64,000 nt of DNA from Ilumatobacteraceae bacterium (GCA_021299715.1 JAJTEL010000004.1:1-64000); one strand, 5' to 3'; numbered from the stretch's first letter, positions 1 through 9,109 are shown. Program-made: numbers and translations. The notes: generated from the letters alone by a model not told the origin.

Positions 1-114
1 CAGATGACTGTTGAGTTGGGTAAGCCCATCGCGATGGATGAGGGTTTGCGTTTTGCTATTCGTGAGGGTGGCCGCACTGTTGGTGCTGGTCGCGTCACAA
101 AGATTCTCAAGTAA
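1..114 (+). CDS. tuf: Elongation factor Tu, C-terminal end (partial)
   Basis: Only the last 37 codons are in the window. They read in frame from base 1 to a TAA stop and include [20 protein letters not shown] and end [14 protein letters not shown], the characteristic end of EF-Tu domain 3. EF-Tu delivers aminoacyl-tRNA to the ribosome as a GTP complex. It lies 12 bases before rpsJ, the usual end of the str operon. The rest of the gene is upstream of the window. Confidence 0.95.
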   Translation, partial: QMTVELGKPIAMDEGLRFAIREGGRTVGAGRVTKILK

Positions 115-126
115 CGGATTCAACTC

Positions 127-441
127 ATGGCTACTAACAGCATTCGTATCCGCCTCAAGGCATTCGATCACGACATCATCGACAAGTCGACACGCATGAT
201 TGTGGAAACGGTTCTTCGCACCAACGCAAAGATTCGTGGACCAATTCCCTTGCCTACCGACAAGCATCGTTTCACGGTTATCCGCGGACCACACATTGAC
301 AAAGACTCTCGCGAGCACTTTGAAATGCGCATCCACAAGCGTCTTATCGACATCGTCGAGCCAAACAACAAGACCATCGATTCGCTCCAGCGCATCGAAC
401 TTCCTGCCGGCGTCGACATCGAGATCAAGCTTCAGGGCTAA
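127..441 (+). CDS. rpsJ: 30S ribosomal protein S10
   Basis: A 104-residue protein with the S10 signature: [14 protein letters not shown] at the N terminus, then [19 protein letters not shown] and the [16 protein letters not shown] segment. S10 sits in the 30S head and, in other bacteria, also pairs with NusB in antitermination. Length is normal. It follows tuf by 12 bases, so the two are probably cotranscribed. It is followed by a strong terminator rather than by rplC, which is unusual because rpsJ normally opens the S10 operon. Confidence 0.97.
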   Translation: MATNSIRIRLKAFDHDIIDKSTRMIVETVLRTNAKIRGPIPLPTDKHRFTVIRGPHIDKDSREHFEMRIHKRLIDIVEPNNKTIDSLQRIELPAGVDIEIKLQG

Positions 442-464
442 ACCCGAAAGCTCATACTTTTGTG

Positions 465-493
465 AAAGGGGCGGCCGAAAGGCCGCCCCTTTT
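465..493 (+). terminator. Intrinsic terminator after rpsJ
   Basis: A perfect 12-bp stem (AAAGGGGCGGCC paired with GGCCGCCCCTTT) closes a GAAA tetraloop and runs into a short T tract. It starts 23 bases after the rpsJ stop and separates the tuf-rpsJ transcript from the following htrA-like gene. Confidence 0.93.
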
Positions 494-575
494 GCGTCTC
501 CTGCGTGACGGATTCTTACGAGATTCTTTCCATTTCTGCATGAAAAAGACTGGGTGATGGCGAGATACTGACTGC

Positions 576-1694
576 ATGAGCGATTCACATTGGATCAACA
601 CCCCACCCCAAGTTCCTTCCAAACGACCTGTTGGTGCCCGTATTGCGGCACTTGTGCTTGTTCTTGTCATTGCTTTTGGTGGCGGACTCGCCGGCGGTCT
701 CGTTGGGTCGTCCTTGTCGGACACCACAAGTTCGGCTGGTAACTCACCATTAGTCACCGCCGCACCCGTGAAGTCTGGCGACATTGGTGACACCAACGTG
801 GCGAAAGCGGCAGAAGTCATTGCTCCGAGCGTGGTCACCATTGACAGCGTGTCATCCACTGGCGAAGCAGTGGGCACCGGAATCATTGTCACGTCAGATG
901 GCGAAATTCTGACAAACAACCATGTTGTTGAAGGTTCTAAGACTGCGCGTGTTCGTTTGTATGGCTCAACAGCTCCTATTACAGCCGACGTTCTCGCAAC
1001 AGACCCCAGTAACGACCTCGCACTCATCAAACTGCGCAACACCACGGGGTTAGTGGCGGCAACTTTTGCCGATCCAGATTCCATTGCGGTGGGCGACCCC
1101 GTTGTTGCAGTCGGATATGCGCTTGCGCTTGATGGTGGGCCAAGTGTGACATCAGGAATCATTTCTGCACTCAACCGAACATTGCAGTTAGACGATGACA
1201 CATTCTTGAATGCACTTATCCAAACCGACGCTGCAATTTCATCGGGTAACTCTGGCGGACCACTTATCAACATGAATGGTCAAGTTGTTGGTGTGAACAC
1301 CGCTGTTGCAACGGGTGGAATGTCTAGTTCTGCAAACAATATTGGTTTTGCCATCAGCGTCGCAGAAGTTCAGCGAGTGTCAAAGATTCTCAGCGAAATT
1401 GCCAATGGTGGTTCTCGCCGTCAAGGTTTCTTGGGTATCAGTCTCGGAGATCGCACTGACGGTGGCGCTGGGGCAGTGATTGGCGAAGTGGAACCCAACT
1501 CTCCGGCAGACAAAGCTGGTGTGAATGTAAATGACATTGTGCTCACCATTAACGAACAACCCATCGTTGGTGATGAAGCGCTGGTTGCCATTATTCGTGA
1601 CTCGGCTCCAGGTGAGACCATCACCATCGTTGTTGAACGCGACGGAAAGCAAGTCACCTTGAATGCAACGTTGGTTGCGCGTCAACAAGACTAA
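576..1694 (+). CDS. Membrane-anchored HtrA/DegP-family serine protease with PDZ domain
   Basis: A 372-residue trypsin-like protease. Residues about 22-44 form one hydrophobic membrane anchor, so the enzyme should face the outside. The catalytic triad is visible: His116 in LTNNHVV, Asp147 in DPSNDLALIKL and Ser226 in SSGNSGGPL. Residues about 284-370 form a C-terminal PDZ domain (GFLGISLGD, PADKAGVNVNDIV). The family degrades misfolded envelope proteins. The start is the ATG at 576, with no clear Shine-Dalgarno; GATACT lies six bases upstream, so it may be leaderless. It lies between rpsJ and rplC, a foreign position for such a gene. Confidence 0.93.
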   Translation: MSDSHWINTPPQVPSKRPVGARIAALVLVLVIAFGGGLAGGLVGSSLSDTTSSAGNSPLVTAAPVKSGDIGDTNVAKAAEVIAPSVVTIDSVSSTGEAVGTGIIVTSDGEILTNNHVVEGSKTARVRLYGSTAPITADVLATDPSNDLALIKLRNTTGLVAATFADPDSIAVGDPVVAVGYALALDGGPSVTSGIISALNRTLQLDDDTFLNALIQTDAAISSGNSGGPLINMNGQVVGVNTAVATGGMSSSANNIGFAISVAEVQRVSKILSEIANGGSRRQGFLGISLGDRTDGGAGAVIGEVEPNSPADKAGVNVNDIVLTINEQPIVGDEALVAIIRDSAPGETITIVVERDGKQVTLNATLVARQQD

Positions 1695-1697
1695 AAC

Positions 1698-2507
1698 TCA
1701 CACCTCGAGTTGAATTCGAGGAAACCGATCATCATCGAGAATGTCGCCATCAACGAGTCCATTCGGCTCAAACGGTGGCGACGTTTTCCATGGTCGGGTA
1801 ATCCATCGAACATCGTCGCCTACGTATCGATAACTCACAATGCGACGTCTCTCTGGGTGCGAACCTGTACCGGGTGCGCTGTGCAGTGTTCGAAAATGAA
1901 ACGCAACAACATCGCCCGGTTGTGCATCACACACCACCGTGTCGCCGAGTGATTCCAGTTCTTCTTCGGAAGGAAACAGTTCAAAGCCTGCAGCCGCGGC
2001 AACGTACGGAGAGTCGTCGACAAAACGATTGGGTATGAAGCGACGTTGCACAACATGGCTGCCACGGATGCATCGCAATGCAATTGATGTGGGTATTGAA
2101 TCAAGTGGAACCCACAAACTCACGTTGTTCATGCCTTCAACGCCGTAGTACGGGTCGTCATGGTGCCACGGAGTAGGAGTTGCAGTACCCGGTTCTTTCA
2201 CCAAGACATGCTCATGAAAGAAACGTGGTGACTGTGTTCCCATGAGATGACCTGCAATGCGTGGTAACTCACCAGTTAAAGCAGAAGCGGAGAATTCGCC
2301 AATTGTTTTCCAGTTCACATAGTCATCAAAAAAACGACCACCACTTTCTGCCGGTGTGTAATCGTTCGACCATTCACTGGGGTGCGACAAATTCTTCTCC
2401 ACACCGCGTTCAATTGTGGTCAACGTACTGGGGGAGAGAACACCTCTCAGAATGACAACGCCGTCTCGTTCATACGCAGCACGGTCAGCGTTGGACACCA
2501 GTGTCAT
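1698..2507 (-). CDS. Phytanoyl-CoA dioxygenase (PhyH) family protein
   Basis: With the start taken at the internal ATG (2507, giving MTLVSNADRAAYERDG), the protein has 269 residues. The 2-oxoglutarate/Fe(II) oxygenase facial triad is visible: His115-x-Asp117 in TPWHHDDPYYG and a distal His in FHFRTLHSAPG. The N-terminal YERDGVVILRGVLSP is typical of PhyH proteins. The substrate is unknown; relatives hydroxylate acyl-CoAs, lipids or small metabolites. A longer reading frame from 2591 would overlap the divergent hydrolase gene and lacks family similarity at its N terminus, so I rejected it. It converges with the htrA-like gene, three bases apart. Confidence 0.85.
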   Translation of the reverse strand: MTLVSNADRAAYERDGVVILRGVLSPSTLTTIERGVEKNLSHPSEWSNDYTPAESGGRFFDDYVNWKTIGEFSASALTGELPRIAGHLMGTQSPRFFHEHVLVKEPGTATPTPWHHDDPYYGVEGMNNVSLWVPLDSIPTSIALRCIRGSHVVQRRFIPNRFVDDSPYVAAAAGFELFPSEEELESLGDTVVCDAQPGDVVAFHFRTLHSAPGTGSHPERRRIVSYRYVGDDVRWITRPWKTSPPFEPNGLVDGDILDDDRFPRIQLEV

Positions 2508-2558
2508 GCCTTGATGGTAGGGCGCGTTCGCCCGTTCAAACAGGGTCTGATTTAGGCG

Positions 2559-2564
2559 TAGTGT
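2559..2564 (+). promoter_or_regulatory. Candidate leaderless -10 (TAGTGT) for the alpha/beta hydrolase gene
   Basis: TAGTGT ends exactly six bases before the ATG at 2571, and there is no Shine-Dalgarno sequence. The same TANNNT-N6-start spacing recurs at six other genes in the window. The -35 region is not convincing. Confidence 0.55.
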
Positions 2565-2570
2565 GCGGAC

Positions 2571-3770
2571 ATGTTTGAACTTGATGCACACCTTGGTGCT
2601 CAGCGTCCGTTCGGTCTGAATTATTGGCCGCTACCAGAAGACGCTCCTGCGATGGATATCCCACGAGAATCAATTCGCTTGGTGACACCAGACGGTGCGT
2701 TGGTACGCGGAGTTTTGTGGACTCCACCACATGGCAAGTGGAAAACGGCAGTTATCTTGACGCACCCACGTGGTGACTTCAGCGTTCACTATGCGTGTCC
2801 GCTTCTTGCCGCTGCTGGTTACGCGGTGTTGGGCTTTAGTACGCGCTATTTGAATAACGACATCGATTGCCTACATGAAAACTGCATTATCGATGTGAAA
2901 ACTGCACACGATGAAATGATTCGACGAGGCGCAGAGTCGGTTGTGTTGCTGGGGAACTCCGGCGGCGGTTCGCTCATGGCAATGGCCAATGCCGAATTAG
3001 GAATTGGCGACGGTTGGGTCGGCATGGCAGCTCACCCAGGTGAAGGTGTTTTCATGTTGCAGGTCATCGATCCGTCGGTCACCGACGAAGCCGACCCCTT
3101 CAGCCGTGACCCAGAGTTAGACATGTACAACCCGGACAATGGGTGGCGCCCGTGGCCCCAGCCGTCTTCGTACGACCCAGCATGGGTGGCGAAATATCGG
3201 ATGGCCCAGCGAGACCGGGTGGCTCGCATCGATGACGTGGCCAAACAGTCCATCGCCGATTCAGAGAATGCTGGTGAACAGCTGAAGGGAATTCACAAAG
3301 ACACAAACTTGGCGTCGTGGAGAGATCTGCGGGCCCGGCGGGTCTTTGCCAAGTACCTCACCATCTACCGAACATTGGCTGACCCTGCCTATTTAGACCT
3401 CTCTATCGACCCAGATGACCGTCCAATGGGGTCACTTTTTGCTTTTCCGGACCCTTTTGAGGCCAATTATGGCCGTGGAGGGCTTGCCCGGACCATGACG
3501 GCCCGCGGCTGGCTGAGTACCTGGTCGGGGTTGTCTAGCCACGCAAAACTGGCCGACACCATGCCACAGGTGACTGTTCCCACCTTGTTGGTGCACCCAA
3601 CGGGTGATACCGAGATTCGGGTCTGGCAGGCGAAAGAGATTGTGCAGGCTGCCAGGGCCGCCGACGTGACCTACCGTGAGATGAAGGGCGCCCCCCACTA
3701 TTTAGAGGGGCACCGGGTAGAGGCCATGGCCGCAGTAGCCGAATGGATTGCTGAGCGTTTCCCCCGCTAG
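2571..3770 (+). CDS. Alpha/beta hydrolase family protein
   Basis: A 399-residue protein with an alpha/beta hydrolase layout. The N-terminal strand and oxyanion region read VILTHPRGDF. The nucleophile elbow is GNSGG with Ser130. A probable acid is Asp346 in HPTGDTEIRVWQ, and the base is probably His376 in GAPHYLEGH. Between about residues 150 and 320 there is a long insertion, probably a lid. No signal peptide is visible. The substrate cannot be named. It is divergent from the PhyH gene and sits in the block that separates rpsJ from rplC. Confidence 0.8.
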   Translation: MFELDAHLGAQRPFGLNYWPLPEDAPAMDIPRESIRLVTPDGALVRGVLWTPPHGKWKTAVILTHPRGDFSVHYACPLLAAAGYAVLGFSTRYLNNDIDCLHENCIIDVKTAHDEMIRRGAESVVLLGNSGGGSLMAMANAELGIGDGWVGMAAHPGEGVFMLQVIDPSVTDEADPFSRDPELDMYNPDNGWRPWPQPSSYDPAWVAKYRMAQRDRVARIDDVAKQSIADSENAGEQLKGIHKDTNLASWRDLRARRVFAKYLTIYRTLADPAYLDLSIDPDDRPMGSLFAFPDPFEANYGRGGLARTMTARGWLSTWSGLSSHAKLADTMPQVTVPTLLVHPTGDTEIRVWQAKEIVQAARAADVTYREMKGAPHYLEGHRVEAMAAVAEWIAERFPR

Positions 3771-3820
3771 CCAGCCCTCATTGGCACTCGCAAATAGTCC
3801 AAATACCCCGCCTGCACCCT

Positions 3821-3849
3821 TTGTGGTCGGGGGAATCCGCCGATAGCGT
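3821..3849 (+). promoter_or_regulatory. Candidate promoter of the rplC operon
   Basis: TTGTGG, 17 bases, TAGCGT, 192 bases before rplC. The CCGATAGC context is shared with the infA promoter at 15302-15330, where CCGATAGCAT is found at the same place. It would give a 5' leader of about 185 bases. Confidence 0.55.
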
Positions 3850-3895
3850 TCCTACTCCGTGCGATTCGGGCCTCGGCTCGAAAAGCTAGATCGAT

Positions 3896-4006
3896 CGTCG
3901 AAACACAATCGACGTCCGTGAAGGCCTCGTTGCAGAAATGCAAAAAGGAACCACACGGCAAAACCCAGACAGGTGCTCCGTCAACAGAAATGTTGTCGGA
4001 GCATTT
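3896..4006 (+). promoter_or_regulatory. Structured 5' leader of the rplC operon
   Basis: Two hairpins are visible. The first is a 6-bp CGTCGA/TCGACG stem with a 7-base loop (3896-3914). The second, at 3974-4003, is TGCTCCG, T, CAACA, GAAA loop, TGTTG, T, CGGAGCA, and can be extended outward by an A-T and two G-U pairs (3971-4006). There is no real T tract after it. Ribosomal-protein operons are often autoregulated through such leaders, so a binding site for a product such as L4 is plausible, but it does not match a leader I recognise. Confidence 0.55.
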
Positions 4007-4040
4007 GCGTGAATAACCAACGAGAAAAAGGGTTGCCGCC

Positions 4041-4679
4041 ATGGCACAAAAAGCGATCGTCGGCGAGAAAGTCGGCATGACACAGGTGTGGGGAGATGAC
4101 CAACGCGTCATCCCCGTCACAGTTCTGCGCGTCGAGCCGGTGCGCGTCGTTCAAGTCAAAACAAATGACCGCGACGGGTACACCGCTCTGCAAGTTACAT
4201 ACGGACACAAAGCCGCCAGCAAATTGAGCAAGCCCGAACAGGGTCACTTCGCTGCAGCAAGTGTCGAAGCAGGTCGACGTCTTGTCGAACTTCGCCTCGA
4301 CTCTGTTGATGGTTTTGAAGTCGGACAAGAACTCGGTGCAGACGTTCTCACAGCAGGCGAAAAAGTAGATGTCACCGCCGTTAGTCGCGGTAAAGGTTTC
4401 GCAGGTGGAATGAAGCGTCACAACTTCAATGGCCAAGGCGCAAGCCACGGTAACCACAAGCACCACCGTGCACCAGGTTCTATCGGTTCATGTTCATTCC
4501 CCGGACGCGTGTTCAAGGGTCTGCGCATGGCTGGTCACATGGGCAACGAGCAGGTCACCACTTTGAATCTTGAAATTGTGCAAGCAGATCCAGAACGCGG
4601 TCTTTTGCTTGTCAAGGGTTCAGTTCCAGGTCCAAACGGTGGCGTTGTCATCGTGCGTAATGCAGTAAAGGCGAAGTGA
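4041..4679 (+). CDS. rplC: 50S ribosomal protein L3
   Basis: A 212-residue L3 starting MAQKAIVGEKVGMTQVW. The extended loop segment GMKRHNFNGQGASHGNHKHH reaches toward the peptidyl transferase centre in known ribosomes, and the fold is completed by GSCSFPGRVFKGLRMAGHMG. L3 is a primary assembly protein of the 50S subunit. The ATG follows AAAAAGGG at 9-base spacing. It is the first gene of the restarted S10 operon. Confidence 0.97.
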   Translation: MAQKAIVGEKVGMTQVWGDDQRVIPVTVLRVEPVRVVQVKTNDRDGYTALQVTYGHKAASKLSKPEQGHFAAASVEAGRRLVELRLDSVDGFEVGQELGADVLTAGEKVDVTAVSRGKGFAGGMKRHNFNGQGASHGNHKHHRAPGSIGSCSFPGRVFKGLRMAGHMGNEQVTTLNLEIVQADPERGLLLVKGSVPGPNGGVVIVRNAVKAK

Positions 4680-4684
4680 TTCTC

Positions 4685-5305
4685 ATGGCATCTATCGCAT
4701 TGAAGAACGCATCAGGCAAGGCCGCAGGAAACATTGAAGTTGCAGACGACTTGTTCGCAGTGCAACCAAACGTTCCTGTCATGCACCAAGTTGTCAAGGC
4801 ACAACTTGCAAACCGTCGCTCCGGAACATCTGCAACGAAGACTCGTGCAGAAGTTGCTGGTACCGGTAAGAAGCCTTTCAACCAGAAGGGAACTGGTGGC
4901 GCTCGTCAGGGTTCCATGCAGGCACCTCACTACACCGGTGGTGGTATTGCGCACGGCCCACAGCCACGCAGCTACGCACAACGCACACCTCGCAAAATGG
5001 TTCGTCTTGCGCTTGCATCTGCATTGTCAGATCGCAACAGCGAAGGACGTGTTGTTGTTCTCGATTCTTGGGGTTTTGCAACTCCAAGCACCAAGGCAGC
5101 AATCAAGACTCTCGAAGCAATTGGTGCAACCGGAAAAGTTCTCGTTGTCGTTACTCCAAACGAAGAGAACGCAATCAAGAGCTTCCGCAATCTTCCCGAC
5201 GTTCATCTTCTCCTTGTCGGTGACCTGAACGCATACGACGTGCTCTGCAATGACTGGATTGTGTTCTCACAAGACAGCCTTCCCGGAACAAAGGACGCGA
5301 AGTAA
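4685..5305 (+). CDS. rplD: 50S ribosomal protein L4
   Basis: A 206-residue protein from the ATG at 4685 ([12 protein letters not shown]). The L4 core is clear: [24 protein letters not shown], then the exit-tunnel loop with [19 protein letters not shown], then the C-terminal Rossmann-like half. A GTG at 4676 overlapping the rplC stop would add three residues and is an alternative start. In E. coli L4 is the autoregulator of its operon, which matters for the structured rplC leader. Confidence 0.95.
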   Translation: MASIALKNASGKAAGNIEVADDLFAVQPNVPVMHQVVKAQLANRRSGTSATKTRAEVAGTGKKPFNQKGTGGARQGSMQAPHYTGGGIAHGPQPRSYAQRTPRKMVRLALASALSDRNSEGRVVVLDSWGFATPSTKAAIKTLEAIGATGKVLVVVTPNEENAIKSFRNLPDVHLLLVGDLNAYDVLCNDWIVFSQDSLPGTKDAK

Positions 5306-5595
5306 TGAAAGACCCACGCGACATCATCATTCAGCCAGTGGTTTCTGAAAAGAGCTACGCGCTGATGGAGACCGACGTCTACACATTCCAAGTTCACGTC
5401 GACGCAACTAAGCCCGAGATCCACGATGCCATCGAGGCAATCTGGGGCGTAAAAGTGTTGAAGGTCAACACCCTTAATCGCAAGGGCAAGTACCAGCGCA
5501 CTCGTAACTCCAACCGAATCGGTCAGCGTCCGCACACAAAGCGGGCCATCGTCACCCTCGCAGCGGGAAGCAAGATCCCGCTGTTCGAAAGCTGA
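5305..5595 (+). CDS. rplW: 50S ribosomal protein L23
   Basis: A 96-residue L23: [49 protein letters not shown] and [26 protein letters not shown]23 lines the exit of the peptide tunnel and is the docking site for trigger factor and SRP. Its ATG overlaps the rplD TAA stop by one base, so translation is coupled. Confidence 0.97.
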   Translation: MKDPRDIIIQPVVSEKSYALMETDVYTFQVHVDATKPEIHDAIEAIWGVKVLKVNTLNRKGKYQRTRNSNRIGQRPHTKRAIVTLAAGSKIPLFES

Positions 5596-5602
5596 GATCA
5601 TC

Positions 5603-6439
5603 ATGGCAATTCGTAAGCGCAAGCCAACAAGCCCCGGCCGTCGTTTCCAGACGGTCTCGGACTTTTCCGAAATCACAAAGACAACACCAGAAAAGACACT
5701 TCTCGCATCGAAGTCAAACACTGGTGGTCGTAACTCGTACGGTCGCAAGACTGCTCGCCATAAGGGTGGAGCACACAAGCGTCAGTACCGCATCATCGAC
5801 TTCAAGCGCAACAAAGACGGCGTACCTGCAAAGGTCGCATCAATTGAATACGACCCGAACCGCACCTGTCGTATTGCGCTTCTTCACTACACCGACGGCA
5901 CAAAGGCATACATCCTTGCGCCAAAGGGTCTTGAAGTTGGAATGTTCGTTGAAAGTGGACACGGCGCAGACATCAAGCCTGGCAACGCAATGCAATTGCG
6001 TTACATGCCTGTCGGTACCGTTGTTCACAACGTTGAACTGCGTCCTGGTCAGGGTGGCAAAATTGGTCGCTCCGCCGGAATGGCAGTTCAGTTAGTCGCA
6101 AAAGATGGCGACTTCGCAACACTGCGTTTGCCATCAACTGAAATGCGTCGCGTTCTTCTCGACTGCCGCGCCACTGTTGGCGAAGTTGGTAACTCCGAGC
6201 ACGAACTCATCAAGATTGGTAAGGCCGGTCGTAACCGCTGGAAGGGCGTTCGCCCACAAACTCGCGGTGTGGCTATGAACCCTGTCGATCACCCACTTGG
6301 TGGTGGTGAAGGAAAGACTTCTGGTGGACGTCCACCAGTGTCGCCATGGGGCAAGCCAGAAGGTCGTACCCGCAACAAAAACAAGCCGTCGCAGCAACTT
6401 ATTGTTCGCCGCCGTCGCGCAGGAAAGGGACGGAGGTAA
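5603..6439 (+). CDS. rplB: 50S ribosomal protein L2
   Basis: A 278-residue L2 of full normal length. The OB-like N-terminal domain contains [20 protein letters not shown], and the C-terminal [21 protein letters not shown] carries the conserved histidine near the peptidyl transferase centre. The extreme C terminus is rich in basic residues. It lies seven bases after rplW. Confidence 0.98.
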   Translation: MAIRKRKPTSPGRRFQTVSDFSEITKTTPEKTLLASKSNTGGRNSYGRKTARHKGGAHKRQYRIIDFKRNKDGVPAKVASIEYDPNRTCRIALLHYTDGTKAYILAPKGLEVGMFVESGHGADIKPGNAMQLRYMPVGTVVHNVELRPGQGGKIGRSAGMAVQLVAKDGDFATLRLPSTEMRRVLLDCRATVGEVGNSEHELIKIGKAGRNRWKGVRPQTRGVAMNPVDHPLGGGEGKTSGGRPPVSPWGKPEGRTRNKNKPSQQLIVRRRRAGKGRR

Positions 6440-6442
6440 CAC

Positions 6443-6721
6443 ATGTCTCGCAGCCTCAAAAAGGGTCCATTCGTCGACGAGCATCTGCTCAAGAAAGTCG
6501 ACGCTGCAAATGCATCGGGCGATCGCAAGGTCATCAAGACCTGGTCTCGTCGTTCCACCATCGTTCCCGACATGGTTGGACACACCATCGCAGTGCACGA
6601 CGGTCGCAAGCATGTGCCCGTCTACATCTCTGAATCAATGGTGGGCCACAAGCTTGGCGAATTCTCTCCTACCCGTACGTTCCGCTTCCATGCCGGACAA
6701 GAAAAGAACGCGAAGAAGTAG
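6443..6721 (+). CDS. rpsS: 30S ribosomal protein S19
   Basis: A 92-residue S19 with [42 protein letters not shown] and [22 protein letters not shown]19 pairs with S13 in the 30S head and contacts the A-site tRNA side. The start codon is three bases after the rplB stop, with GGACGGAGG at the end of rplB serving as Shine-Dalgarno. Confidence 0.98.
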   Translation: MSRSLKKGPFVDEHLLKKVDAANASGDRKVIKTWSRRSTIVPDMVGHTIAVHDGRKHVPVYISESMVGHKLGEFSPTRTFRFHAGQEKNAKK

Positions 6722-6723
6722 TC

Positions 6724-7275
6724 ATGACCGGTCCAAAGCTCAATGAAGCAAACCGCGTTGCCGGCACAAAGAGCGGCAGCAAGGCCAGCGCAAAGTACGT
6801 TCGCTCGTCAGCGTCTAAGGCTCGCGTGGTGTTAAACCTCGTGCGTAACCAAGACGTTCGTACAGCAGACGAAATCTTGCAGTTCACAGATCGTGAAATG
6901 GCTCGTGTTGTTCGCAAGGTGCTCGCATCTGCAGTTGCTAACGCAACAACTAACGACTTGCTCGATGCAGACGAACTCTTCGTCAAAGCATGTTTCGCAG
7001 ACGAAGGTCCAACTCTCAAGCGCTTCCGCCCCCGCGCAAAGGGTCGTGCAGGCAAGATCAACAAGCGCACATGCCACATCACCGTCATTGTCGACCGCAT
7101 GAGCGACGATCAACTCGCCGTTCGCGAAGCAAAGACCATGACAAAGGGTGCACCAACAAGCAATCGTCGCGCTCGTGTTGCAGCAAGTCGTAAGGCTGCT
7201 GAACCAGCACAAGAAGCACCGGCAGCAGAAGCTCCCGCAGAAGACACAACATCAACCGAAGAAGCAGGCAACTGA
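6724..7275 (+). CDS. rplV: 50S ribosomal protein L22, extended at both ends
   Basis: The L22 core is clear: [35 protein letters not shown], and the tunnel hairpin [20 protein letters not shown]. The protein has 183 residues, against about 110-130 for most L22 proteins. It carries about 20 extra residues before the core and an Ala/Pro/Glu-rich acidic tail of about 35 residues at the end. The acidic tail is unusual on an rRNA-binding protein and is probably disordered and surface exposed. Confidence 0.95.
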   Translation: MTGPKLNEANRVAGTKSGSKASAKYVRSSASKARVVLNLVRNQDVRTADEILQFTDREMARVVRKVLASAVANATTNDLLDADELFVKACFADEGPTLKRFRPRAKGRAGKINKRTCHITVIVDRMSDDQLAVREAKTMTKGAPTSNRRARVAASRKAAEPAQEAPAAEAPAEDTTSTEEAGN

Positions 7276-8171
7276 TGGGCCAGAAGATCAATCCATACGG
7301 CTTCCGTCTTGGTGTCACCACCGACTGGAAGAGCCGTTGGTTCAGCGAGCGCGAATACAAGGACTACCTCACCGAGGACTGGAAGATTCGCGAATACCTC
7401 ATGACCACTCTCGAAGACGCAGCAGTCAGCCGCGTTGAAGTAGAGCGCACACGCGACAAACTCCGCATCGACGTGCACACCGCACGTCCCGGAATTGTTA
7501 TCGGTCGTAAGGGTGCAAAGGCCGACGAACTTCGTGCAGGCCTCGCACAAATCACTGGCAACAATCGTTTGCAGTTGAACATCGTTGAAATCAAGCAGGC
7601 AGAACTCGACGCTGCACTCATCGCACAGGGCGTTGCCGACCAGTTGGTCAACCGCATCGCTTTCCGTCGTGCAATGAAGCGCGCTGTGCAGAACGCACAG
7701 AAGTTCGGTGCACTTGGTATTCGTGTTCAGTGTTCTGGTCGTTTGGGTGGTGCAGAAATGAGCCGCACCGAGTGGTACCGCGAAGGTCGCGTGCCCTTGC
7801 ACACACTTCGTGCCGATATCGATTACGGCTTCCGCGAAGCACGTACCAGCTCTGGTCGTGTTGGTGTGAAGGTATGGCTGTACAAGGGCGACATCGTTCC
7901 GTACAAGACCACAACACAAGACAAGATTTCCCGCGAAGCCGCAATGGCAGTGGGCGACACATCTGGCCAGGCAATTGCCGACCAGCCGGCTGCACGCAAG
8001 GTTGTGTCGTCTGCAGGTCCACGTGTTGCTACTGCCGATGTTGCAGAAGAAATGGCGCCACTCGTGAAGCCAGCCGATCCTGAGTTCGAGCGCTTGCTTG
8101 AAGAAGAAGAGGCAATCGAGCGTCGTCTTCACGATTCGCACGAAACTCCAAAGCTTCGTGGGGAGGACTAA
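7275..8171 (+). CDS. rpsC: 30S ribosomal protein S3, long acidic C-terminal tail
   Basis: A 298-residue S3 starting [20 protein letters not shown]. The type II KH domain includes the [14 protein letters not shown] loop, and the C-terminal domain has [20 protein letters not shown] and [22 protein letters not shown]3 forms part of the mRNA entry channel. The core ends near residue 215; about 80 further residues, ending in a Glu-rich stretch, exceed the typical 210-235 residues. Its ATG overlaps the rplV stop. Confidence 0.96.
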   Translation: MGQKINPYGFRLGVTTDWKSRWFSEREYKDYLTEDWKIREYLMTTLEDAAVSRVEVERTRDKLRIDVHTARPGIVIGRKGAKADELRAGLAQITGNNRLQLNIVEIKQAELDAALIAQGVADQLVNRIAFRRAMKRAVQNAQKFGALGIRVQCSGRLGGAEMSRTEWYREGRVPLHTLRADIDYGFREARTSSGRVGVKVWLYKGDIVPYKTTTQDKISREAAMAVGDTSGQAIADQPAARKVVSSAGPRVATADVAEEMAPLVKPADPEFERLLEEEEAIERRLHDSHETPKLRGED

Positions 8172-8173
8172 TC

Positions 8174-8590
8174 ATGTTGATGCCTCGTAAGGTCAAGCAC
8201 CGCAAGCACCACCGTGGTCGTATGACTGGTGCTTCAAAAGGTGGAAACGCACTCGCATTCGGCGAATACGGAATTCAAGCTCTGGAACCAGGCTGGATCA
8301 CCGCACGCCAAATCGAAGCTGCTCGTATTGCCATGACACGTCACATCAAGCGTGGTGGCAAAGTGTGGATCAACGTTTTCCCCGACAAGCCAGTCACAAA
8401 GAAGCCAGCAGAAACTCGCATGGGTTCTGGCAAGGGCAACCCAGAATTTTGGGTAGCTGTTGTAAAGCCTGGCCGCATTCTTTTCGAATTGTCCTATCCA
8501 TCACCCGAGATTGCAAAGGCCGCTCTCGAGCGCGCCGTGCAAAAGCTCCCGATCAAGGCTCGCGTCATTAGCCGCGACGAGCAGATCTGA
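8174..8590 (+). CDS. rplP: 50S ribosomal protein L16
   Basis: A 138-residue L16: [45 protein letters not shown] and [24 protein letters not shown]16 organises the A-site region of the 50S subunit. Normal length. It starts two bases after the rpsC stop. Confidence 0.97.
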   Translation: MLMPRKVKHRKHHRGRMTGASKGGNALAFGEYGIQALEPGWITARQIEAARIAMTRHIKRGGKVWINVFPDKPVTKKPAETRMGSGKGNPEFWVAVVKPGRILFELSYPSPEIAKAALERAVQKLPIKARVISRDEQI

Positions 8591-8609
8591 TTCGAGAGGT
8601 ACAGAAGAA

Positions 8610-8828
8610 ATGGCACGTTCAATTACCGAACTCCGCGACATGGATCTCGCCGCACTTGTGGCAGAGCTTCGTGCAAGCAAGCAAGAGTCCCTCAACCTGC
8701 GATTCCGCAATGCAACTGGCCAGCTCGACAAGCATGACGAGCTGCGCAAAGTGCGTCGCCAAATCGCCCGCATCAACACCCTCATCCGTCAGCGCGAAAT
8801 CGCTGCGGCCGAGGCAGCCGGGAAGTGA
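8610..8828 (+). CDS. rpmC: 50S ribosomal protein L29
   Basis: A 72-residue L29 from the ATG at 8610 (MARSITELRDMD), with the LVAELRASKQESLNLRFRNATGQL helix pair and a basic LRKVRRQIARINTLI end. A longer in-frame reading from 8511 runs inside rplP and has no family similarity, so it was not used. L29 sits next to L23 at the tunnel exit. GAGAGGT and AGAAGA precede the start. Confidence 0.95.
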   Translation: MARSITELRDMDLAALVAELRASKQESLNLRFRNATGQLDKHDELRKVRRQIARINTLIRQREIAAAEAAGK

Positions 8829-8836
8829 GTAGTCAC

Positions 8837-9109
8837 ATGGCAGAAGTAACAAACACCGAGCGCAACGCACGCAAGATCCGTGAGGGTCTTGTTGTCTCGA
8901 ACAAGATGAACCAAACCGCGGTTATCGCAGTTGTCGAGCGCGTTCGTCATGCGAAGTACGACAAGTTCGTTCTTCGTACAAAGAAGCTCTATGCACACGA
9001 CGAGGCCAACGACGTCAATGTTGGCGACCGCGTTCGTGTCATGGAAGTCCGTCCGATGTCAAAGCTGAAGCGCTGGCGCATCGTTGAAATTCTGGAGCGT
9101 GCAAAGTGA
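8837..9109 (+). CDS. rpsQ: 30S ribosomal protein S17
   Basis: A 90-residue S17 from the ATG at 8837 ([17 protein letters not shown]). The OB-fold sequence reads [25 protein letters not shown] and then [36 protein letters not shown] at 8825, overlapping the rpmC stop, could add four residues. S17 binds 16S helices early in 30S assembly. Confidence 0.95.
   Translation: MAEVTNTERNARKIREGLVVSNKMNQTAVIAVVERVRHAKYDKFVLRTKKLYAHDEANDVNVGDRVRVMEVRPMSKLKRWRIVEILERAK

Noticed and set aside
452-1273. 273-residue open frame opposite the htrA-like gene
   Set aside because: Mirror of a well-supported protease gene with its catalytic triad; the translation is low-complexity and has no domain. Such long antisense frames recur opposite many genes here because of codon bias.
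1703-1721. CCTCGA/TCGAGG inverted repeat between the htrA-like and PhyH genes
   Set aside because: Six pairs, no T tract, and it lies inside the PhyH coding end. Too weak to call a terminator.
7110-8141. 343-residue open frame opposite rpsC
   Set aside because: Cys- and His-rich translation opposite a certain ribosomal gene; no family features.
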